In this document: positions 8,801 through 16,980 of the stretch, piece by piece
How the letters are laid out: each line of letters opens with the position of its first letter
Numbering within the stretch: position 1 is the stretch's first letter
DNA from: Bacteroidota bacterium
Lineage (GTDB): Bacteria > Bacteroidota > Bacteroidia > Chitinophagales > Chitinophagaceae
Reading direction: 5' to 3'
DNA: 64,000 bases
NCBI GenBank assembly: GCA_018267955.1
Contig: JAFDXL010000010.1
Span: forward strand, 62,001 to 126,000
Notes under the pieces: generated by a model
Databases searched by the model: none
Told to the model about the DNA's origin: nothing
The model's input: the letters and a program-made list of their open reading frames with translations, nothing else
Made by a program: the position numbers and the translations under genes

Positions 8801-11059
8801 AGAATAATATACTCTATTTATAGTAGATGTGCCTGCAGTTTCCCAATTAACTCCACCCATACCAATCCACACCCTATTCACGTCAAAAGGGTCAGTTACA
8901 ACAGTAACCATCTTATACTCTGTTCCATACAAAGTTGTTGGGACAGTTGTTATTTGTTGGTAACTTGACGATACAGAAGGATTCCTTTTATACAAAACAT
9001 TATTATTATATAGTATGTATCCTGTAAAATCTGTATTATAGGGATTTATCGCGATCGTGTGGACTGTTGGTGAATTTGTTATTGAAGACAACAAGCTAGT
9101 CCATGAAGATGTTGGCGATGTCTGCGTAAAAAAACTTTGTAAACCTGCATAATGTTGATTAGTCATATCTGCTACCATTGGTGGATCCAATTGGCGATTT
9201 TCACTATGCGTGTCCGACGGAAAATTTGAAGCAGCAAGGGAACCAAGTTTTCTAGTACCTGAAACAGAAGTTTTACGTCTACCTGCATTAGGATAGCCTC
9301 CATATATATAGCCGACAGTTCTATCATCCGCATCAAACATAGTCTTCATATCATCCCAAACCTCAATATTTTCCCATTGTGGTGTTTGATCTGGCTCATA
9401 CGTTACTATTCCATCATGCATAGCAGCGCCAATAATATAACCTCCATCTTCACTGGTTGACATACTTACAAATTGTCCGCAAGTAAGGCCTATTGCATTT
9501 ATATCAATTGTTGAATTTGATCCAAATAAACTAACATCCCTACCAGTTGGTTTCATCCCTACACCTCCATCTGTAGCTATATATAATCTATCATTCTTCC
9601 CATGTAAGGAGTTTGTGGCGGCTTGTAGGCACAGTCCTCGAATGTCGGCATGCAAGGGAGTACCATAGCCACTTATAGGAATAAAATTTTGGCCGTTATC
9701 ATAAGACTGATATGGAACATCACCACCATAATAGATATTCTTTTGATTATAATTTGATGAATTGGCGGAATTTGACACCGCTAGATTAAATGTCCAAAAA
9801 CTAGGGTTATTGTCATATGGAAGACCGCTGTTTATACATGTAAACGAATGACTAGAACCGCCTAAATTGTACTTATACAATCCAGCCCAAATGTTTTGTC
9901 CCCAACTATTTGTGTATTTCGAACAAGCAATTAGGAAAAGGCTGTCAGCATCGGGAATAGAAATATCGAAATTCACCCAATCAGTTGAGTCAACCGCTTG
10001 GCTAGTAGAACTGGCTGAATATAATGTTCCAGATAAATTGGCACTTGTTGTTATTTTATTCCAGTCTGTTGTTGTATTTGGTACTGCGACATTTGACTCC
10101 CATACACCGGGCGCATAATTTGCGGGATTACCATTGTCCTTTATTCTATTTGAAATAAAAAAGTGATTTTGGTACCCCGGAACAAACTCTAAATCATATA
10201 AAATAGAATAAGGCGACATGTGTTCCGGCGTTATCTCTTGCCAAGAGCCAATAGGACTGCCATTCGTTCTCGTAAATATTCGATTACCGCTAAAAGCGTA
10301 TAACCGAGTACTATCCGGAGTAAAAAATATTTTTTGAACCATTGTGATTGAATCGGCAAAACTATAAGGATGGGCCGGGTCGCCCGGAATTACCTCTTGC
10401 TGCCAGGTTTGGCCACCATCAAATGACTTAATTATACCGGCACCACCTTCTCCCCAGGCTTGATTAAACAAAAGAAGACCTGTTAAGCCAAGAATTGACC
10501 CAGTACCTAAATAAATTGTATTTTTATTTAAAGGATTTACGGCAATCCATTCTATATAGGTGATTCCACCGATAACAGGTGCATTGTCAGTAATGCATTT
10601 CCAAGGCTGACCATTTTTCTTTTCAAAAAGACCACCCGAAGTACCAGCTAATACATGTGCGCTATCATCCGGATCTGCCCAAACGCAATTAACATATCCC
10701 ATTGCAGGTTTCGGCAGTGAATTTGGGCCTATGCAAACCCAATTACCGTGAAATCCCGTACCGCAACTTTGAGCTTGACGCGCTGAATAGTCCAATCGTA
10801 ATCCTTGAAGATACCCCTCAAACATGTTTGGTTTCCCTGATAAGTTTTCAACAGCTCTGTCAGACCACATCCTGTCTACAACCTGAACACGATCGAATTC
10901 ATCACCTTCTACAGTGCCACTAGGTGCGTTAGAATACATCAAATTGGAAATATCGCTAAAAGAAAGTCCAACGGAATCAGCAATAAGTGAAGAAGCATTT
11001 TGCCCAAATCCTTGCAAGGGCAAAAAAAGGACTAATAAAACAACAGTTTTCAGTTTCAT
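5819..11059 (-). CDS. Giant secreted T9SS cargo protein: BNR/sortilin-like propeller plus beta-helix
   Basis: The 1746-residue product starts with a signal peptide (hydrophobic residues 4-19, then FGQ). Residues about 90-870 carry BNR/Asp-box-like turns (FDGGQTW, SDGGATW) and LYAGTD-type strands, as in the VPS10/sialidase-like propellers of exo-acting surface proteins. Residues about 890-1350 are rich in N, G and T with regularly spaced short strands, consistent with a right-handed parallel beta-helix. A helical stretch follows, and the last 80 residues (from LRVYPNPAKD) are a typical type A T9SS sorting domain ending in VVITK. It should be exported by the type IX system and surface-anchored or released. 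Ligand or substrate is unknown. It lies 17 bp after a second T9SS gene, suggesting one operon. Confidence 0.85.
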   Translation of the reverse strand: MKLKTVVLLVLFLPLQGFGQNASSLIADSVGLSFSDISNLMYSNAPSGTVEGDEFDRVQVVDRMWSDRAVENLSGKPNMFEGYLQGLRLDYSARQAQSCGTGFHGNWVCIGPNSLPKPAMGYVNCVWADPDDSAHVLAGTSGGLFEKKNGQPWKCITDNAPVIGGITYIEWIAVNPLNKNTIYLGTGSILGLTGLLLFNQAWGEGGAGIIKSFDGGQTWQQEVIPGDPAHPYSFADSITMVQKIFFTPDSTRLYAFSGNRIFTRTNGSPIGSWQEITPEHMSPYSILYDLEFVPGYQNHFFISNRIKDNGNPANYAPGVWESNVAVPNTTTDWNKITTSANLSGTLYSASSTSQAVDSTDWVNFDISIPDADSLFLIACSKYTNSWGQNIWAGLYKYNLGGSSHSFTCINSGLPYDNNPSFWTFNLAVSNSANSSNYNQKNIYYGGDVPYQSYDNGQNFIPISGYGTPLHADIRGLCLQAATNSLHGKNDRLYIATDGGVGMKPTGRDVSLFGSNSTIDINAIGLTCGQFVSMSTSEDGGYIIGAAMHDGIVTYEPDQTPQWENIEVWDDMKTMFDADDRTVGYIYGGYPNAGRRKTSVSGTRKLGSLAASNFPSDTHSENRQLDPPMVADMTNQHYAGLQSFFTQTSPTSSWTSLLSSITNSPTVHTIAINPYNTDFTGYILYNNNVLYKRNPSVSSSYQQITTVPTTLYGTEYKMVTVVTDPFDVNRVWIGMGGVNWETAGTSTINRVYYSSDGGATWIDLSLGLPTHVAVSQLIYDESRQQLYAGTDVGIYHIDASPIPNTEDDITISGGKLFCISRYWNCFSDGANGLKFPNTYITELKISYCEQKIYASTYGRSLWSSDLYGYDQNPPNTITISSSETWNENKYLTGSIHIVSGGTLTIDNSGSSSHPVIHMPKNATITVETGGQINISHATLTNSCEDCQWQGIVLKGDPSHGQNMPFHYQGNAVINDAQIEHAITAIDAGNGGAVWATNTFFYDNSSSAYLHDYTKSPGPKFNGLFKQCTFQVDPNFKGGSAHPFTCHIELYDVDQPNILGCSFYNRFNPNSDARWGTGQGIKVRNAGVNAYRFCSNPLSCTSPTNNLFIGFRSGIEIDNVWGETNRISNSTFDSCTFGINIQSGCPVLATFNTFNVGRGKEVNLGRVDCHRNVGFYAVASYDGTILENNTFNGYTSSANSPDFKSIGALYENCSSDYNGATKQVFLNAFNNLSIAAKGWGQNQAAPPAPIARNGLLFYCNSFSGNTNDIVTSSDIGIIGGRNGINRYQGYKDTAAGNLFNTSTNTNLYDNGTAGYYYYWGTGSPYEFPTNASPSFLVVGTPSAHTRNCTTHYTESGNNTPLPGHNPGPARWPAFDNIRVGAINDLNTLIDGGNTGALLGYLGGKSIMDSAAVYATVHDYSPYVSQDALKVIATNNLLSPGRLTMLLKENSEALLDEDFLDFLDNNLSPDIFTSTDIVNFKSYAATHVTDMGDRLAEISYLAGEEQMTQDMGVLDLLLDSTGANQDSVLAWYDHMNTISAEYAKVCYLYGVHNFATGDAILSNIPTKFSLTTAQTTEHSIFTKIYQVINDAYANGRSLAELTTNEEDSITAWVASGSANFRSIYIPNIIVMWKNPNPVIVACDAFVGKSGITDNDNSSHNDNKLTNGKLRVYPNPAKDHVTFEYSFDNLDGNLTLTVTNIVGQKIYEKDIPESVGKTEWDTRSVTSGVYTYKLMNGHSVLNVGKVVITK

Positions 11060-11076
11060 ATATATTAAGATTTAGG

Positions 11077-12681
11077 TTACTTACAAGATATAGAGCCATG
11101 GTATGTCTTACTATCAGATTTCCAGACAACGTAGTACGAACCGGGTATCCAACAAGTTGTTTCGATTTTGATTTGAGATAGATTCGCCGAAATAGTTCGA
11201 TTGTATACTTTTTGGCCACTTGAGGAATACACTTCTAAGACGCCAACTTTGTTATTGTTAGGTATAGAAACAATAAAACTATTCATTGCTGGATTGGGAT
11301 ATATCGAAAGTATATCTCTAGTGCCGTAAATTGGAACAATGGTCGTAGGGAAATAATATAACCAAGTAAGAAATCCATTATCTGCAATTCCTTTCTTCCC
11401 ATTAGAAGTTCCTTCAACAAATTGATATGAATTGCTTGTACCAAGAACAAATAACTGGTTATTACTTGGTAATACCGCCGCTTGTTGATCTATTCCAGTA
11501 CCGCCTATGACTTTGTCTGAAATAGAACTACCGCTGCTGTCAATTAGAAAAAGCCAGGTGTCTGACCCGCTAACTCCCAATTTTGGTGAATAGCTGTTTG
11601 TGTATGCCCAATAGCCATCTTTAGAATTACCAGTAAGACATTGTTCCGTTTCATCTTCCACTCCTCCGAAACACCTTCCCCAATCTAGACTGCCGTTTGT
11701 ATCAGCTTTTACTAAAAGCATGTCTGCCTTTCCATGATTACCTATAACCATAAAATCATTAGAGGTTGAATTACCAACCATTACTATTGACTGATCAGTA
11801 CTGTCATAAATAGCGCATTTTAATGCATCTGATTTAGAACCACCATAACTTCTACTCCAAATAAACTCACCTGTATCGTTCAATTTAATGAGAAAAAAGT
11901 CAAGGGAATTGTTATTATGCCACGATGTATCAAAGCAATCATAATCGTTCGATGAACTGCTTGCCGCGATGTAGTATTTTCGATTAAAATAAAGCAGACT
12001 GCCAGATGTTTGTTCATCTCCAGTTCCTCCATATACTTTCAACCATTTTTTACCGCCGCTTTGATCCACTGTCAATAAAAACCAATCAAATAAAAAAGGG
12101 GAAGATGAATATGAGAAGGGGATATCATTACCCGCTACAGTAAAAGCGCCTAATATAGAAATTGATCCATCAGGTAACTCGATCATGGATAACGATTCGT
12201 TATCACCATCACCTCCGTAACTTTTCTCCCATAATTTATTACCTGAAGAATCCAATTTCATCAAAAAAACATCTCTAATTCCATTTGTTGTATGGCTTGA
12301 TTGGAAGTCTCCATCATTAGATTCCGTGGTCCCTAACAATGCATAACATCTGTCCTTTAATTTTATTATTTTATAACCCATGTCATTATTCGTCCCACCA
12401 AATATTTTCATCCAAATCAACTTGCCAGTTGAATCGCAGGAACCAACCATAACGTTCATTTTCCCATATGTAGTTATGGGAATGTCACCATTGTCACAAT
12501 CAGAATACCCAATGAAGACTATATTTCCACTAGTTTCTCGAATTGCGTCTTTAATTTCAGTATTACAACCCACACCACCGAAAAAGGTTGTCTCACGACA
12601 AATGAGCTCTTGAGAAAATGAACTCAATGATTTTGATAAAAAAAGAACTAGTAGAATACTATATAGAGCAGAGCACCTCAT
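11077..12681 (-). CDS. Secreted T9SS cargo protein with beta-propeller-like repeats
   Basis: The 534-residue product begins with a signal peptide ending near FSQ. The body consists of repeats with the pattern D-S-x-G-x-x-x-W-x-x-x-x-GG (for example GNKLWEKSYGGDGD and GSLDWGRCFGG), as found in secreted multi-bladed propellers of Bacteroidota. The C-terminus (from LSIYPNPAMN, then a strand-rich segment and YHGSISCK) is a type A T9SS sorting signal. No catalytic site is visible. It is the promoter-proximal gene of a pair with the giant protein downstream, so both may be co-exported. Function beyond secretion is unknown. Confidence 0.8.
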   Translation of the reverse strand: MRCSALYSILLVLFLSKSLSSFSQELICRETTFFGGVGCNTEIKDAIRETSGNIVFIGYSDCDNGDIPITTYGKMNVMVGSCDSTGKLIWMKIFGGTNNDMGYKIIKLKDRCYALLGTTESNDGDFQSSHTTNGIRDVFLMKLDSSGNKLWEKSYGGDGDNESLSMIELPDGSISILGAFTVAGNDIPFSYSSSPFLFDWFLLTVDQSGGKKWLKVYGGTGDEQTSGSLLYFNRKYYIAASSSSNDYDCFDTSWHNNNSLDFFLIKLNDTGEFIWSRSYGGSKSDALKCAIYDSTDQSIVMVGNSTSNDFMVIGNHGKADMLLVKADTNGSLDWGRCFGGVEDETEQCLTGNSKDGYWAYTNSYSPKLGVSGSDTWLFLIDSSGSSISDKVIGGTGIDQQAAVLPSNNQLFVLGTSNSYQFVEGTSNGKKGIADNGFLTWLYYFPTTIVPIYGTRDILSIYPNPAMNSFIVSIPNNNKVGVLEVYSSSGQKVYNRTISANLSQIKIETTCWIPGSYYVVWKSDSKTYHGSISCK

Positions 12682-12736
12682 AAGACGATATAATTAGATA
12701 TTTATAAAAGTTTTCATTGTTTTCCGATTTCCCCTG

Positions 12737-12784
12737 AAAAACACTAATCTATAAATCATAATACATTTAAGGACTAGTGTTTTT
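12737..12784 (-). terminator. Inverted repeat, probable terminator after the TonB/lipoprotein operon
   Basis: A perfect 10-bp inverted repeat (AAAAACACTA at 12737-12746, TAGTGTTTTT at 12775-12784) encloses a 28-nt AT-rich loop. On the minus strand it follows the lipoprotein gene and ends in T residues, so it can act as terminator. It also lies upstream of the T9SS gene at 12681, so a regulatory role for that gene is the alternative. The long loop lowers certainty. Confidence 0.5.
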
Positions 12785-12827
12785 CTCAACGTGGTCAAAA
12801 CAGAAGGAGAAAGTTCCATCTTCTAAT

Positions 12828-13238
12828 TTATTCAACATTTAAGGTTAAGCTTACTTTATTGATCAGCCCGTCCTTATTGACAACAGAAAATGTGTATTTC
12901 TCCGACTGTGCAGTTGTTGTAGAGGTACTCAGATCATACGAATAATTATCACCCTTACTGCCCGCTAGATCTTCTGTATACATGGTTGAATCTGCACCAC
13001 CATTAACAGAACGCACAATCGTAAACTTTGTCAACAGATCGTTGTCTTCAGCCTTGGATGCTACGATACCTATTTTCACAGCGGTATTTTTAGCTACGGT
13101 AGCATCACCAGAGGTATAACCAGCGTCCGTTTTAAACGAGATGTTTGGCAGTTTGCCTTCATCTTCTTCTTTCTTACAAGAGCTAAAGCACAAACAGGCA
13201 ACAAGCAATAGTGAACAGGCATTTATGATATTTTTCAT
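12828..13238 (-). CDS. Small exported lipoprotein
   Basis: The 136-residue product has a lipoprotein signal peptide with lipobox CFSSC (Cys20) followed by KKEEDEG. Acidic residues just after the cysteine are frequent in surface-exposed Bacteroidota lipoproteins. The mature part is a beta-rich domain of alternating S/T/V strands, Ig-like in character, with no recognisable catalytic motif. It is the last gene of an operon behind a TonB-dependent receptor and a small membrane protein, so it may capture the ligand for the receptor at the cell surface. That role is inferred from context. Confidence 0.7.
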   Translation of the reverse strand: MKNIINACSLLLVACLCFSSCKKEEDEGKLPNISFKTDAGYTSGDATVAKNTAVKIGIVASKAEDNDLLTKFTIVRSVNGGADSTMYTEDLAGSKGDNYSYDLSTSTTTAQSEKYTFSVVNKDGLINKVSLTLNVE

Positions 13239-13286
13239 TTTCTAAAGTTGATAAGTGATTAAGAAAGGTTTCATCCGGATATTCGT

Positions 13287-13796
13287 TTACATATCCGGCG
13301 GCTCTTTAGGTACATGATGAAAACCACTCAAAATTTCGGCTGACTGACGTATAGGGAACGTCTTGAAGACTGATAGAAAAACTCTTGCGGTTTGAATGAT
13401 ATTACTCTCTGTAAATGACACCCACCAAAATCCGATTGTACTATGTTTCAGTAATAACTTACTTGAAAGTTTGTCTCTTACATTTTTTAATACCGACTCC
13501 GGTTCATCCTGGATCACTTTACATTTAACTACATTTAAGCCCGGACATACCTCTACAACATCATACATTCTATCTCCAATAGACAGTTCTCTATTTACAG
13601 GATCATAATGGCTTTTAAATTCATTCGGCGTGAAATATAAAAACTCTGACATCTCAGCACTAATCCTATTCGCCTTTACGGATTTTAACTGCATCAGTCC
13701 TGCGATAAAAAATATTGGATAACAGGCAATAGTTAACCAGGCTAAAAGGAAACCGTAGCAAATACCCCGAACTATATGTAAGTGCAGATATTTCAT
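13287..13796 (-). CDS. Small membrane-anchored protein of a TonB receptor operon
   Basis: The 169-residue product has one long hydrophobic segment (about residues 9-35) and then a soluble domain I do not recognise. Its ATG overlaps the TGA of the TonB receptor gene (ATGA), which indicates translational coupling, and a lipoprotein gene follows 48 bp downstream. It may be a membrane accessory of the uptake system. No cofactor-binding motif is evident. Confidence 0.6.
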   Translation of the reverse strand: MKYLHLHIVRGICYGFLLAWLTIACYPIFFIAGLMQLKSVKANRISAEMSEFLYFTPNEFKSHYDPVNRELSIGDRMYDVVEVCPGLNVVKCKVIQDEPESVLKNVRDKLSSKLLLKHSTIGFWWVSFTESNIIQTARVFLSVFKTFPIRQSAEILSGFHHVPKEPPDM

Positions 13797-15802
13797 CCCC
13801 GGCCAAGTTGAATATGTACACTGAGAACAATATTGATACCAGGATTATTAATGCCATAATACTTCAGCCTCGACAAATGGTCTACATAAGCTTTATCCAA
13901 TAGGTTGCGGCAGGAAATACTGTAATGTATCTCGCTGTTATTTTTTGCTGAGGTTATTCCGGCAGTAACGTTTACAAGTCCGTAGTCTGCTGTACTTGTC
14001 TCAAATTGTGCAGGGTGATCTTGCCGGAATGTATATTCAAAAGAGGGTTCAAAATATAGACCACTCCATTGATCATTGATATCTGTATCGAACTTAATTG
14101 AGGTTGTTGTTTTCGCTGCCGGGATAAATGGCAGGTCATCTCCGCTCTGCAGTACCCCTCGTGTGACTGTATATGTCTCTTTCAGCTGCAGATGCCTGTT
14201 GAATTTAGCAATGCCAACCAGTTCACCTCCGTATAGTGTCGCATTCTGCTGTGTATACATATAACGTTCAAAGCCATACCAATCAGGTTTGCCGGACCGG
14301 GTCAAATAAATATAATTTGCGAAGTAGTTATAAAACGCCGATCCTGACAAGAATACTTTTTTACTGTTTACTTCTGCCGTCAGCCCGCTATTGACATTCT
14401 GTTCCATTTTCAGGTTAGGGTCACCGATCTCGCATCTGTAAACACCTTCATGCAGTCCATTGGATGATAATTCTGCAAGATTTGCCGACCGGTTCCCGCT
14501 CGAAATATTCAGCTTAATATTCAGCCATCGAATAGGGTTATAGGATGCTCCCAGTAATGCATTAAAAGCGTTGCGGTCTCTTGTAAAAGCATGCATTGAA
14601 GTATCGGGGGTGTTCATACTCCCTATATTGAGGATACCCGTATTAAATGTCCTAATGTACTTATTGTTCAATCCTACACCGGCTTCTAGGATCATTTTAC
14701 GGGAATGATATTGCAGGAAACAAGAGAGGTTATTCTCTAACATATTGGCATCCGGTATCAGGATACGCTTGCCGTAATTAGTGTTCTTTTCAAATGTGGA
14801 CTGCTGATTAACGACAAAATTAAGCTTAGCTGAAAACGACTTTTCCCATTTAAAGTTTTCCAATATCGATAACAGATGCATATCAAGGCTTATCTCACCT
14901 CCTCCTTCATCTTCTTTCCTACGATTACTCTGCGCTCCTATATTGAATTTGATATCAGATGTGGACAGCCTTATCGTGTTTTGAGAACTAAATACATTCA
15001 ACATCACATTATGATGCGGCCCTGCCATACTCCTGGAATACCTGTCACCAGGCTCTTGTAAGACCGAATTACCATCCAGGATAAAACCGTATTGGTTGTA
15101 GGAGAAGTTATAGGAATTGTTCTGTGTCCATCTACGTTTATTAAAACCTACCCCCGTCTTAAAATAATATCCTTTATTCCTTGAATCTAATACCCGTTCG
15201 CCGTTGCCGTCTTTATAATCGGCATTCGTTTCGACGCCTCCTCTTACTCTCCACCAATGCTGACCGGATCGTTTACTATACCCAACATCGGTCAATGTAC
15301 CCAAGGTATTGCTGTACAATCTGACCGTAGCATCTGTATGCTCACCTTGCCTGAATGGGGCTTCTTCTATAATATTGATAATACCGCCTACTGCATCCGT
15401 ACCGTATAAAATGGAAGCAGGCCCTTTTATCAATTCTACACGATCAATTCCGATCTGCGATAAGCCTAATCCATGTTCATCTTGAAACTGTTGATTATCA
15501 AAACGTAACCCGGATAGTAAAATGAGTATCCTGTTGCCGTATAACCCACGTATTACCGGTTTACTGATAGCATTTCCGGTATTAAGTTGGCTAACACCTG
15601 GTATATTGGTCAATGCGTCAGATAAATTGTAAGGGATCTTATTTTCTAATTGCTGAAGCGAGTAGGATTCAATATTTAAAGAGGTCTGTTTTGAATTTTG
15701 TTCCTGTATCCCGGAAACTACGACTTCATTCAAAACTGTAGTGTCCTTCGTTTGAGCAAAGGAAATAAATGGAAATAGTAATAAGGGTAAAAAGTATTTC
15801 AT
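13793..15802 (-). CDS. TonB-dependent outer membrane receptor
   Basis: The 669-residue product has a signal peptide (cleavage after SFAQ), a TonB-box-like segment (NEVVVSG), a plug domain (about residues 40-150, with RGLYGNRIL, GIDRVELIKGPAS and GTDAVGGIINI) and a strand-rich barrel up to the C-terminus. It lacks the extra N-terminal CarboxypepD-like domain of SusC-type receptors, so it resembles siderophore, haem or metal receptors more than glycan importers. It heads an operon with a membrane protein and a lipoprotein. The ligand cannot be read from the sequence. Confidence 0.88.
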   Translation of the reverse strand: MKYFLPLLLFPFISFAQTKDTTVLNEVVVSGIQEQNSKQTSLNIESYSLQQLENKIPYNLSDALTNIPGVSQLNTGNAISKPVIRGLYGNRILILLSGLRFDNQQFQDEHGLGLSQIGIDRVELIKGPASILYGTDAVGGIINIIEEAPFRQGEHTDATVRLYSNTLGTLTDVGYSKRSGQHWWRVRGGVETNADYKDGNGERVLDSRNKGYYFKTGVGFNKRRWTQNNSYNFSYNQYGFILDGNSVLQEPGDRYSRSMAGPHHNVMLNVFSSQNTIRLSTSDIKFNIGAQSNRRKEDEGGGEISLDMHLLSILENFKWEKSFSAKLNFVVNQQSTFEKNTNYGKRILIPDANMLENNLSCFLQYHSRKMILEAGVGLNNKYIRTFNTGILNIGSMNTPDTSMHAFTRDRNAFNALLGASYNPIRWLNIKLNISSGNRSANLAELSSNGLHEGVYRCEIGDPNLKMEQNVNSGLTAEVNSKKVFLSGSAFYNYFANYIYLTRSGKPDWYGFERYMYTQQNATLYGGELVGIAKFNRHLQLKETYTVTRGVLQSGDDLPFIPAAKTTTSIKFDTDINDQWSGLYFEPSFEYTFRQDHPAQFETSTADYGLVNVTAGITSAKNNSEIHYSISCRNLLDKAYVDHLSRLKYYGINNPGINIVLSVHIQLGRG

Positions 15803-15881
15803 AGATAGTTAGGATATAGTAAACATACGAATATTTTATAAATTATACAATAGCGTAATGTAGGTTTATGCTGTTAATTAT

Positions 15882-16205
15882 CTATATCACTTCCAAAGCA
15901 GTTTTTATAGCTTTCTGTATTATTCCTACAGCCGCATTTGCCGCCTGCTGTGCCGCCGCTACTGATATAACCCTTATTGCTGCCATTTCTGATTGCAAAA
16001 GAATCTTTTCTTCACTTAGCCTCTCTTCAACGAATTCGTCATCTATCTCGCCTTCTATTCGAGCATCTGCTATTAGCTTAAGTCTTTTCTTTTGACCTTC
16101 TAAAAAAGTCTCGATCGCTTCTTGTGAAGCAGCCCAGCGATCTAATAGTACGCCCTTAATTGCAACGAGCATATCCTGACCTACTGTATCAACGTCAAAT
16201 GCCAT
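15882..16205 (-). CDS. Small helical protein of unknown function
   Basis: The 107-residue product is almost entirely helical: an amphipathic acidic middle (E/K/R-rich, residues 30-70) and an Ala-rich C-terminus. No signal peptide is present. It lies 8 bp after the lipoprotein gene at 16214-16675 and is probably co-transcribed with it. I do not recognise it. A plus-strand frame overlaps it, but the minus-strand frame has the better neighbour spacing and composition. Confidence 0.5.
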   Translation of the reverse strand: MAFDVDTVGQDMLVAIKGVLLDRWAASQEAIETFLEGQKKRLKLIADARIEGEIDDEFVEERLSEEKILLQSEMAAIRVISVAAAQQAANAAVGIIQKAIKTALEVI

Positions 16206-16213
16206 ATCTATTG

Positions 16214-16675
16214 CTATTTACTTTTAAGATTCTTTTCTGCTATATAAAGCGGCTTCCAGGCATCCTTCATATACTGCTCGTAGATCTTTATCTCTCCGTC
16301 GCTTAAGGGCTTAATCGCTTTCTTATGCTCACCCATGTACTTTTCAAACAGTGTCTGCACATTGTGTATCATTATAAGTAAGTCCTTATTATTCTTTTGC
16401 CCTTCAATAACGAGCTCTATGGAATTGATCTCGGATTGTACATCTATGTATTTATTCGAGAAAAGAAAATAACCTCTTGCGTCTTTATCGGCGTTAAGCA
16501 GTTCTAAGTAGATCCTGTCATTCGCCTTTGCTGTTTCTTGTATTTGTTTATCTAACGTCTCGTTGTATTCAGGTGCCCATCCGGTGATCTTACAGCCTGT
16601 AAGAAAGACAATCAACGGTAGTATTAAGACAAAGCCTATAAACCGAAACTTCCGAAACATTAAGCTGGGATACAT
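16214..16675 (-). CDS. Small helical lipoprotein
   Basis: The 153-residue product carries a signal sequence (hydrophobic residues about 12-27) with lipobox LTGC, so the mature protein should be lipid-anchored. An ATG at codon 6 (position 16660) is an alternative start. The mature part is helical and charged without a known motif. It precedes the small helical gene at 15882-16205 by 8 bp. Role unknown. Confidence 0.55.
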   Translation of the reverse strand: MYPSLMFRKFRFIGFVLILPLIVFLTGCKITGWAPEYNETLDKQIQETAKANDRIYLELLNADKDARGYFLFSNKYIDVQSEINSIELVIEGQKNNKDLLIMIHNVQTLFEKYMGEHKKAIKPLSDGEIKIYEQYMKDAWKPLYIAEKNLKSK

Positions 16676-16922
16676 AATGACGACGTTCTTTATACGTCGA
16701 AATTATAAATAGCGTAACTGCCTGTCAAGGGTGAAAACACCCTTTTATGCGACTTTGGCAGCTTCTGATAAATTTCATTACAGTTTATTTTATGCCAAAA
16801 AGCATTCATAAACAAACGAATGCGCACTGGTTACATATCACTGGTTTTGCGAAAATTTAGCGAGGTAGGCTGGCCTATGGATCGCGGTTTCTTACGAATT
16901 AACGTAAGCCTTTGTAAATCAG
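16676..16922. other. Intergenic region with small hairpins
   Basis: No gene is visible. It contains a short palindrome CGACG/CGTCG at about 16681-16699 right upstream of the lipoprotein gene, a 7-bp hairpin AAGGGTG-AAAA-CACCCTT at 16727-16744, and a 6-bp stem CTTACG/CGTAAG near 16893-16910 just 3' of the tRNA remnant. The first may be an operator and the second a weak terminator. Confidence 0.4.
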
Positions 16923-16980
16923 TGGTTCCCTTCAGGACTTGAACCTAGGCCCCCTGATTATGAGTCAGGTGCTCTACTCT
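16923..16980 (-). pseudogene. tRNA 3' fragment with CAU anticodon loop
   Basis: Read on the minus strand, this is the 3' three quarters of a tRNA: the end of a D arm (AGAGCA), an anticodon stem-loop CTGAC-TCATAA-type with anticodon CAT, a variable region, a T arm around GGTTCAAGTCC, and a 3' acceptor strand GGGAACC. The matching 5' acceptor and most of the D arm are absent; the sequence upstream is instead the 3' end of a protein gene. CAT plus AGAGCACCTGA suggests an Ile2 or Met type. A tRNA truncated like this is what remains at one edge of an integrative element that inserted into a tRNA gene. Confidence 0.65.

Noticed and set aside
15868-16095. Plus-strand frame of 75 codons opposite the small helical gene
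   Set aside because: The Cys/Ser/Ile-rich product is the mirror of an Ala/Glu-rich helix, and the minus-strand frame fits the operon spacing.
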